From contig JAFVAZ010000011.1 in the NCBI GenBank assembly GCA_017480265.1, positions 1 through 11,899 on the forward strand: a stretch of DNA of 11,899 nucleotides, read 5' to 3'. Within the stretch, counting starts at the first letter, position 1. Each line of letters starts with the position of its first letter. The position numbers and the translations under genes were made by a program. This DNA comes from Clostridia bacterium (lineage in GTDB: Bacteria > Bacillota > Clostridia > Oscillospirales > Acutalibacteraceae). Below are positions 6,624 to 11,899 of this stretch, piece by piece. The notes under the pieces were generated by a model. It was not told the DNA's origin. It was given only the letters and a program-made list of their open reading frames with translations, and did no database searches.

Positions 6624-8118
6624 AAAAATTGACGTAATGTATAAAATCGATGATACCGTGCAACGGTTTAATATGCTACCAAACGGATCGACGGTAGTAG
6701 TTGGTGTTTCCGGCGGCGCGGATTCTATTTGTTTGCTGGACTATATTTTTAAGGCGAAAATTAAAAAGAATCTAAAAATATTAGTATCACACGTCAATCA
6801 TTTGCTAAGGGGCGAAGAGGCGACTCGGGATGAAAATTTTGTAAAGCTTTTTTGTCAAAAAAGAAACATCCCCATAAAAATCTTAAAACTAGACGTAGCG
6901 TTGGCAGCTAAAGAAAAGGCTATAGGGGTAGAAGAATGTGGGCGGAATATTAGGTATGATTTTTTTTGCAAATTAGCTCTAGAGGAAAGAAAAAACAATG
7001 AGGATAAAGGTAACGTGCCAAAAGTGCAGATAGCTACAGCACATACACTTTCGGATAGTTTAGAGACAGCGATTCTAAACTTAACTAAAGGGACTTCTAT
7101 AGAAGGGATGTGCGGGATTCCTGCTGTGCGGGAGTGCCGTTTGAAGGCAAAAAAAGTAGGCGTTTTGGGCAATAATAAAGAGTATGCAGCATTTGATGTA
7201 ATACGGCCGCTGATTTATTTATCTAAAAATGAGGTTTTGGATTATTGCAAAAGAAACGGCTTAGAATTTATAGAGGATAGTTCAAATTTTGATACTAAAT
7301 ATACTAGAAATAAAATCAGACTGAATGTGGTGCCGGTTTTAAGATCAATAAATGAAAATTTAGAAGCATCGTTTCTTCGGTCGCTTGAACTTTTCAACCA
7401 AGATAGCGCTTACTTGGATGATGTAGCGGATGAAAAATTTAAAGAATTGGAAATAAAAAATCACCACTATAATCTACCTAAACTTAAATCTTTAGATAAA
7501 GCGATAAGATCGCGCTGCATAAAAAAAATAATCAGTAGCTTTGATAAAAATATAAGAATAGATTTTAAACACATAAGTTTAATTTTCAATATAATAGAAA
7601 ATGGAACAGGAGCAGTGGAGCTCCCCGGAAAGATCTGCGTAAAAGTTATAGGGGATACGTTGAGCGTTTCTGACCTAAAGGAAGGCCTCTTGCCATATGA
7701 TTATTTTTCTTATTTATTTGAAAAAAAAGGCTGCGACAGAATTTATATCTTGACAGAAAAAAAAGTAAAGATCATAATTAATGTTGTACCCAGAAAAGAA
7801 TACGATAATATGAGAAAAAATGGAACAATAGAACCCCAAAACGCTATAGACTACGACAATATACCAGACGATGCGGAGATCCTTATAAGAAATAGGAAAG
7901 AGCACGATGAATTTTCTCCAGTTAATCGTAAATGCACCAAATTGCTAAAGAAATTTCTCAACGAAGAAAAAGTCCCCATAAAAAAAAGGGGAACGCTAGC
8001 TTTATTAGCTTGCGGTAGCACCGTCATTTGGTTAGAAGGGTTTGGCGTGAGCGAAAAATTCAAAGTGGGTGAAAATACTAACACAGTATTAATTATACAA
8101 TTAGAGAATTTAGATTAG
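6616..8118 (+). CDS. tilS: tRNA(Ile)-lysidine synthase
   Basis: Converts C34 of tRNA-Ile(CAU) to lysidine using ATP and lysine, switching codon reading from AUG to AUA; essential where AUA is read this way. The 500 residues carry the N-type ATP pyrophosphatase P-loop SGGADS at 32-37, HVNHLLRGEEA just after, EECGRNIRYDFF, then TAHTLSDSLETAILNLTKGT where the classical form is HHxDDQAET, EDSSNFDTKYTRNKIR, and a C-terminal substrate-binding domain (FSPVNRKCTKLLKKFLNEEK, IWLEGFGVSEKFKV). The HTLSDSLET form is, to my knowledge, normal in many Oscillospiraceae-type TilS proteins. The start ATG 6616 has AGGAG just upstream and lies inside the last codons of dnaB. The gene usually following, hpt, is absent: ftsH starts 37 bases after the stop. 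Confidence 0.95.
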   Translation: MSEKIDVMYKIDDTVQRFNMLPNGSTVVVGVSGGADSICLLDYIFKAKIKKNLKILVSHVNHLLRGEEATRDENFVKLFCQKRNIPIKILKLDVALAAKEKAIGVEECGRNIRYDFFCKLALEERKNNEDKGNVPKVQIATAHTLSDSLETAILNLTKGTSIEGMCGIPAVRECRLKAKKVGVLGNNKEYAAFDVIRPLIYLSKNEVLDYCKRNGLEFIEDSSNFDTKYTRNKIRLNVVPVLRSINENLEASFLRSLELFNQDSAYLDDVADEKFKELEIKNHHYNLPKLKSLDKAIRSRCIKKIISSFDKNIRIDFKHISLIFNIIENGTGAVELPGKICVKVIGDTLSVSDLKEGLLPYDYFSYLFEKKGCDRIYILTEKKVKIIINVVPRKEYDNMRKNGTIEPQNAIDYDNIPDDAEILIRNRKEHDEFSPVNRKCTKLLKKFLNEEKVPIKKRGTLALLACGSTVIWLEGFGVSEKFKVGENTNTVLIIQLENLD

Positions 8119-8138
8119 AAATTTTAATAAAGAAAAAT

Positions 8139-8147
8139 AGGGAGTGG
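8139..8147 (+). promoter_or_regulatory. Ribosome binding site that favours the TTG start of ftsH
   Basis: AGGGAGTGG at 8139-8147 lies 9-11 bases before TTG 8156. The in-frame GTG at 8144 overlaps this site and has no better one upstream, so TTG 8156 is preferred, though GTG 8144 cannot be ruled out. Confidence 0.6.
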
Positions 8148-8155
8148 CAGGTAGC

Positions 8156-10006
8156 TTGAAGAAAAAACAAATTCCATCGTTAATTTTTTATATAGGCATC
8201 CCCATCCTCGTCATAATGCTGATGGTATCTATGATGAATTCCTTTAGGAATGCAAGCGTAGAGGGGAAGATTTACTCTGATATTATAAAATATTTTGAGA
8301 CAAATCAGGTAAAAGAATATAGGATGAATTTAGGGTCGGGAGACATGGAGCTAAAGCTTGAAAATGATGATGTTGTGAGATATAAAGTCCCAAGTGTCAC
8401 TTGGCTTAGAGAAGATATCCGAGAATATGTGAAAAAATATAATGAAGAAAATCCGGAATCGCAGATGAAGCAAGATCTCATAAGAGCAAGCGAGAATTCG
8501 TGGTGGACATCTATTTTATTTGACGCAGCGGTTACATTGGGAATCTTGGTTTTATTTTGGTTCCTGATGAGAAGGACCATGTCCGGTCTAGGCGATGGAG
8601 GCAGGTCGCTGACCTTCGGGAAAGCTAAGATCAAGAATATGTCTGACGAAAAGAGGAAGACGACGTTTGCTGATGTAGCCGGAGCAGATGAAGAAAAAGA
8701 AGAACTAAAAGAATTGGTAGAATTTTTGAAAAATCCTAAAAAATACAACGATTTAGGAGCAAGGATCCCTAAAGGTGTGCTGCTAGTGGGGCCTCCGGGC
8801 ACAGGAAAAACCCTAATGGCAAGGGCTATAGCCGGAGAAGCCGGTGTTCCGTTTTTTTCTATATCCGGTTCTGATTTTGTAGAAATGTTTGTGGGCGTGG
8901 GCGCATCCAGGGTCAGGGATTTATTTGACCAAGCTAAAAAGAATTCCCCGTGCATTGTATTTATAGATGAGATAGATGCAGTGGGTCGTCAACGTGGGAT
9001 CGGCTTTAGCGGTGGACATGATGAACGGGAGCAGACCTTGAATCAACTTTTGGTAGAGATGGATGGCTTTGGCATAAATGAAGGCGTGATAATGATAGCA
9101 GCTACCAATAGGCCTGATGTCTTAGATCCAGCGCTGCTAAGACCGGGGCGGTTTGACCGCCAGGTGATGGTAGGTTACCCGGATATAAAAGGTAGAGAAG
9201 ATATTTTAAAAGTTCACACCAAAGGTAAACCTTTGGCGCCGGATGTTGTACTAAAGACAATCGCAAAGAGTACGGCAGGGTTTACGGGTGCAGATCTCGA
9301 AAACCTCCTAAATGAAGCAGCTCTTTTAGCTGCTCGGCGAGACCTACGAGCGATCACAATGAAAGAAGTAGAAGAAGCCACCATAAAGGTCGTAGTAGGG
9401 ACGGAGAAAAAATCTCGCGTAATGACAGATAAAGAGAAATCTTTGACAGCTTATCACGAAGCCGGTCATGCAATAACTACCTACATGTGCCCTACACAAG
9501 ATCCTGTCCATCAGATCTCGATCATCCCCAGAGGTATGGCCGGTGGCTTTACAATGTCGTTGCCTTCTGAAGATAGAAACTATAAATCGATGTCTGAGAT
9601 GAAAGAGGATATTGTAGTGTGCTTGGGCGGCAGAGTGGCAGAGTCACTGGTATTGGGCGATATATCCACCGGTGCCTCCAATGATATACAAAAGGCGACC
9701 AAAGTAGCAACTTCTATGGTCAAAAAGTACGGGATGAGTAAAACAATAGGTCCTATTGCGTATATCAACGAAAATGACGAAAGTATGTACCTCAGAGGAA
9801 GCTATGGTTCCGAAAAAAATTACTCCGAGCAGGTCGCCTCACAAATAGATGTAGAGGTGCATGATATAATCCAAGAAGGGTATGATAAAGCAGAGAAGAT
9901 TTTGCACGAAAATATGGAAAAGCTCCATAAAGTAGCACAGTTTTTATTAAAGCACGAAAAAATGTCAGAAGAAGAATTCAAAAACGTCATGGAAGACGAT
10001 ATATAG
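8156..10006 (+). CDS. ftsH: ATP-dependent zinc metalloprotease FtsH
   Basis: Membrane-anchored AAA+ protease that extracts and degrades misfolded membrane proteins and short-lived regulators. With TTG 8156 it has 616 residues, a standard length. Order: transmembrane segment 1 (about 8-26), an extracytoplasmic domain of roughly 75 residues, transmembrane segment 2 (about 116-135, starting at NSWWTSILFD), then the AAA+ module with Walker A GPPGTGKT (212-219), Walker B CIVFIDEIDAVGRQRG, and second region of homology ATNRPDVLDPALLRPGRFDR. The M41 protease has HEAGH (434-438) and the later Asp ligand in STGASNDIQKAT. All catalytic residues are present. It follows tilS by 37 bases. Its stop is 9 bases from the converging stop of rnfB with no obvious terminator between, so the two transcripts may overlap. 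Confidence 0.97.
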   Translation: MKKKQIPSLIFYIGIPILVIMLMVSMMNSFRNASVEGKIYSDIIKYFETNQVKEYRMNLGSGDMELKLENDDVVRYKVPSVTWLREDIREYVKKYNEENPESQMKQDLIRASENSWWTSILFDAAVTLGILVLFWFLMRRTMSGLGDGGRSLTFGKAKIKNMSDEKRKTTFADVAGADEEKEELKELVEFLKNPKKYNDLGARIPKGVLLVGPPGTGKTLMARAIAGEAGVPFFSISGSDFVEMFVGVGASRVRDLFDQAKKNSPCIVFIDEIDAVGRQRGIGFSGGHDEREQTLNQLLVEMDGFGINEGVIMIAATNRPDVLDPALLRPGRFDRQVMVGYPDIKGREDILKVHTKGKPLAPDVVLKTIAKSTAGFTGADLENLLNEAALLAARRDLRAITMKEVEEATIKVVVGTEKKSRVMTDKEKSLTAYHEAGHAITTYMCPTQDPVHQISIIPRGMAGGFTMSLPSEDRNYKSMSEMKEDIVVCLGGRVAESLVLGDISTGASNDIQKATKVATSMVKKYGMSKTIGPIAYINENDESMYLRGSYGSEKNYSEQVASQIDVEVHDIIQEGYDKAEKILHENMEKLHKVAQFLLKHEKMSEEEFKNVMEDDI

Positions 10007-10015
10007 GGGAAGTAT

Positions 10016-10300
10016 TTAAGGTTCTTTGCTGCTGCCTAAGATATCGTTAAGCTTATCAGAAACGGATTTCCCTCCCGGGATACACAGTCCCAATTTCGCC
10101 TTACCCTCAGATAAAGCTTTTGCGTAGCTTTCGCACCCGGAAAAGCCGCAAGCTCCACAATTGGCGCCGGGCAAAACTTCTAAAATTTTTTCAAGTTTTT
10201 TATCTTTTACCAAAGACATAATATTCGAAATTATACCAAGCCCAATGCCAGAAATTGTACCGATGGATGTTAAAATTAAAATTGGGATGAGAATATTCAT
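10016..10300 (-). CDS. rnfB: Truncated RnfB: Rnf electron transport complex subunit B without ferredoxin domain
   Basis: RnfB normally takes electrons from ferredoxin through several [4Fe-4S] clusters in about 260-330 residues: an N-terminal membrane helix, a four-Cys cluster domain, and a C-terminal two-cluster ferredoxin domain. Here only 94 residues are encoded. The membrane helix (about 3-28) and the first cluster domain are intact: PGANCGACGFSGC with C48, C51, C56 and then C73, spacing x2-x4-x16. The protein ends in the linker that follows (KLNDILGSSKEP). The downstream bases belong to ftsH, so no ferredoxin part can follow. I chose ATG 10300, 8 bases after GAGGAG; ATG 10330 and 10306 are poorer. 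It is 66 bases after rnfA. Either a fragment left by a rearrangement or a reduced functional subunit; the intact frame favours neither conclusively. Confidence 0.85.
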   Translation of the reverse strand: MNILIPILILTSIGTISGIGLGIISNIMSLVKDKKLEKILEVLPGANCGACGFSGCESYAKALSEGKAKLGLCIPGGKSVSDKLNDILGSSKEP

Positions 10301-10366
10301 GACCATTGCTCCTCTCTGCAAATTTAACATTAAGTTAAGTTCTTCTCGTCCAATACGCCCGGCACC

Positions 10367-10975
10367 TTAAGAAAATAAATTTTCTATGATCCCGCCGAAC
10401 CCCAAAAACGAAACCGATACCAACGAAGCCGCTATTAAGGTAATGGGCAGACCTTTCAAAAATTTAGGTATATCACAGAGTTCCAGCCGCTCCCTAACAC
10501 CTGCGAAAATGACCATTGCAATCAAAAAGCCAATTCCAGCGCCAAAGGAATTAACAATAGAATGAAAGAATCCAAAAGAAGCATCGTTCGCTCCTTTTTC
10601 AATATTCAACATAGCCACCCCAAGTACCGCACAGTTTGTAGTGATTAAAGGCAAATATACGCCCAAAGAATTATAAAGGGCCACAGAGTACCTTTTTATG
10701 ATAATCTCTAATAATTGGACTAATGAAGCGATAATCAGTATAAATGTGGTAGTTTGCAGGTATTCTAAGCCATTTGGCAGCAGTAAGTAACGATATATCG
10801 GCCAAGTAGCGCAAGTGGACAAAACCATGACAAACGTAACAGCCAGGCTCATGTCGGTAGCTGTTTTAAGTTTCTTAGAGACTCCGAGAAATGGGCATAT
10901 CCCTAAAAATTTGCTTAATATATAGTTTTCAGTTAAGATAGAAGCTAAAAAAATAGAAACCAAACTTTTCAACAT
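10367..10975 (-). CDS. rnfA: Rnf electron transport complex subunit A
   Basis: Integral membrane subunit of the Rnf complex, which couples ferredoxin oxidation and NAD+ reduction to Na+ or H+ export. The 202 residues give about six membrane helices. Family marks: ENYILSKFLGICPFLGVSKK near the N-terminus, and TTNCAVLG about two thirds along the first half-repeat. C27 and C115 lie at the two positions that, with their counterparts in RnfE, hold the intramembrane [2Fe-2S] cluster in Rnf/Nqr complexes. The C-terminal half includes GIGFLIAMVIFAGVRERLE, also typical. GAGGAG stands about 11 bases before the ATG. Gene order rnfE-rnfA-rnfB is the usual clostridial one, with 49 bases separating it from rnfE. 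No defect seen. Confidence 0.96.
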   Translation of the reverse strand: MLKSLVSIFLASILTENYILSKFLGICPFLGVSKKLKTATDMSLAVTFVMVLSTCATWPIYRYLLLPNGLEYLQTTTFILIIASLVQLLEIIIKRYSVALYNSLGVYLPLITTNCAVLGVAMLNIEKGANDASFGFFHSIVNSFGAGIGFLIAMVIFAGVRERLELCDIPKFLKGLPITLIAASLVSVSFLGFGGIIENLFS

Positions 10976-11024
10976 ATTTACAAAATCTCCTCTTCCCGCA
11001 CAGCATACAACCGGACTAAGGTTC

Positions 11025-11687
11025 TTAATGAGTTTTACACAAAGAGCAATCCGCGCAGTTTATATCTGTAGCATTGTTTTTCTTTTTATCTTTTTTTAAT
11101 CCTGAAAGCTTATTCGATAAAGCAATCAATATGCCAAAGACGAAAAAGCCCCCCGGGGGCAATATAAATATTATAATTGGTTCCAAGAAGCCGGCCTCAA
11201 AGACAGGTATAGAAAAAAACGTCCCATTGCCCAAAAATTCCCTGATAATACCCATCGACAATAAAGCAACTGTAAAGCCGATCCCCATGCCAAGACCATC
11301 TAAAACAGATGGGATAAATTTATTTTTTCTTGCAAACATCTCCGCGCGGCCCAATATAATACAATTTACAACTATTAAAGGCAAATAAATGCCTAGGGAT
11401 TTATTTATTACAGGGCTAAAGGCTTTTGCTAGCATCTGGACGATGCTTACAAACCCGGCAATTATAGTAATATAGCATGGGATCCTGATTTCATTGGGGA
11501 TAAATCTCTTAAGAAGGGAAACGGCAGCATTAGAGCAAACTAAAACCAAAGTAGCCGCTATGCCCATACCTATAGCATTTTTTGCAGTCATAGTGATGGC
11601 TAAGGTTGGGCAAGTCCCCAAAGCTAAACTCAAGACCGGGTTTTCTTTCAATATCCCTTTTGTTAGCTCTTTACGCAGGTTTTTCAT
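11025..11687 (-). CDS. rnfE: Rnf electron transport complex subunit E
   Basis: Membrane subunit paired with RnfA in the ion-translocating core. The 220 residues begin MKNLRKELTKGILKENPV, the usual RnfE start, then GTCPTLAIT (C26) and VVNCIILGRAEMFA (C109), the equivalents of the RnfA cluster cysteines, with about six membrane helices. Residues near the end form a charged tail, KKDKKKNNATD, followed by a Cys cluster (N-C-A-D-C-S-L-C-K-T-H) outside the membrane region. I chose ATG 11687 rather than ATG 11702: the former has GGTGAT upstream and matches the family's start. It begins 8 bases after the rnfG stop, so the two are translationally close. No defect seen. Confidence 0.95.
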   Translation of the reverse strand: MKNLRKELTKGILKENPVLSLALGTCPTLAITMTAKNAIGMGIAATLVLVCSNAAVSLLKRFIPNEIRIPCYITIIAGFVSIVQMLAKAFSPVINKSLGIYLPLIVVNCIILGRAEMFARKNKFIPSVLDGLGMGIGFTVALLSMGIIREFLGNGTFFSIPVFEAGFLEPIIIFILPPGGFFVFGILIALSNKLSGLKKDKKKNNATDINCADCSLCKTH

Positions 11688-11695
11688 TGTTATTA

Positions 11696-11899
11696 TCACC
11701 ATTTTCTATTTATTTTGCGGAAAATCTCAATAGCTTCATTTACGCAACTTGTGACGGCTTTAGAAGATATGGTAGCTCCGGTGATGGCTTGAATTTCATT
11801 ATCTTGATTGGTGCTATTTTTTACAATATTAAACCCATTGGCAGAGATTTTCTTTTTGAATTGATCTTTAAAGCTATCGTTTTTTATATTGGAGCCGAG
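11696..11899 (-). CDS. rnfG: Rnf complex subunit G, C-terminal end (partial, runs off the window)
   Basis: The last 67 codons of a gene entering from the right edge. The peptide contains ITGATISSKAV; this S/T-G-A-T-x-S motif is the site where FMN is covalently attached through Thr in RnfG and NqrB/C, so the flavin-binding end of the protein is preserved. It is followed by the amphipathic NEAIEIFRKINRKW and a TGA at 11698-11696. Its position directly before rnfE supports the assignment. Start, signal anchor and most of the FMN domain are outside the window. Confidence 0.9.
   Translation of the reverse strand, partial: LGSNIKNDSFKDQFKKKISANGFNIVKNSTNQDNEIQAITGATISSKAVTSCVNEAIEIFRKINRKW

Noticed and set aside
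6541..8118. TilS motif HTLSDSLET as a sign of a defective enzyme
   Set aside because: The P-loop and the rest of the active-site motifs are intact, and this form is, as far as I recall, ordinary in related Clostridia.
8305..8955. A 216-codon minus-strand ORF opposite ftsH
   Set aside because: It is the antisense of the conserved FtsH AAA+ coding region; the peptide is Ser/Pro-rich without domains, and ftsH explains the DNA fully.
9997..10046. Inverted repeat CGATAT / ATATCG at the ftsH-rnfB junction as a terminator
   Set aside because: Six AT-rich pairs plus four more (TAGG/CCTA) across an internal loop, with a terminal loop of more than 20 bases and no T-run; too weak.

Overview
The window is AT-rich chromosomal DNA of a Gram-positive-type anaerobe, most likely a member of the Clostridia. 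The evidence is strong AGGAGG-type ribosome binding sites, several GTG/TTG starts, sigma-A-like promoters, a Clostridia-style rnj-rplI-dnaB-tilS-ftsH housekeeping run, an Rnf ferredoxin:NAD+ oxidoreductase operon, and a TilS whose second motif reads HTLSDSLET, a form I associate with Oscillospiraceae-like Clostridia (from memory, not searched). The taxonomic call is inference.

Layout. 1-204 (-): the first 68 codons of an IS1-type transposase gene, cut by the window edge. 328-1758 (+): a short ArAE_1/FUSC-type membrane protein followed by galU, ending at a hairpin terminator shared with the converging gene. 1834-2271 (-): an unrecognised small secreted Cys-rich protein with a perfect consensus promoter and a 72-bp tandem repeat at its 3' end. 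2328-2699: about 370 bases without a gene, holding the rnj promoter and leader. 2700-10006 (+): rnj (RNase J with a roughly 100-residue basic N-terminal extension), rplI, dnaB, tilS and ftsH, closely packed, with tilS overlapping dnaB. 10016-11899 (-): the distal part of an rnf operon in the order rnfG (3' end only), rnfE, rnfA, rnfB, running tail-to-tail into ftsH.

How it fits together. The plus-strand cluster joins RNA processing/decay, ribosome assembly, replication-fork unwinding, tRNA-Ile2 maturation and membrane proteolysis. The rnf genes encode a membrane ion pump coupled to ferredoxin oxidation. The most unusual points are an RnfB of only 94 residues that stops just after its first Fe-S domain, 9 bases from the end of ftsH; and the secreted Cys-rich protein, whose stop codon seems to have been converted to Cys so that translation continues through a duplicated tail. 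Neither hpt (usual between tilS and ftsH) nor gdpP (usual before rplI) is present at its customary place. I see no rRNA, tRNA, CRISPR array or defence system.
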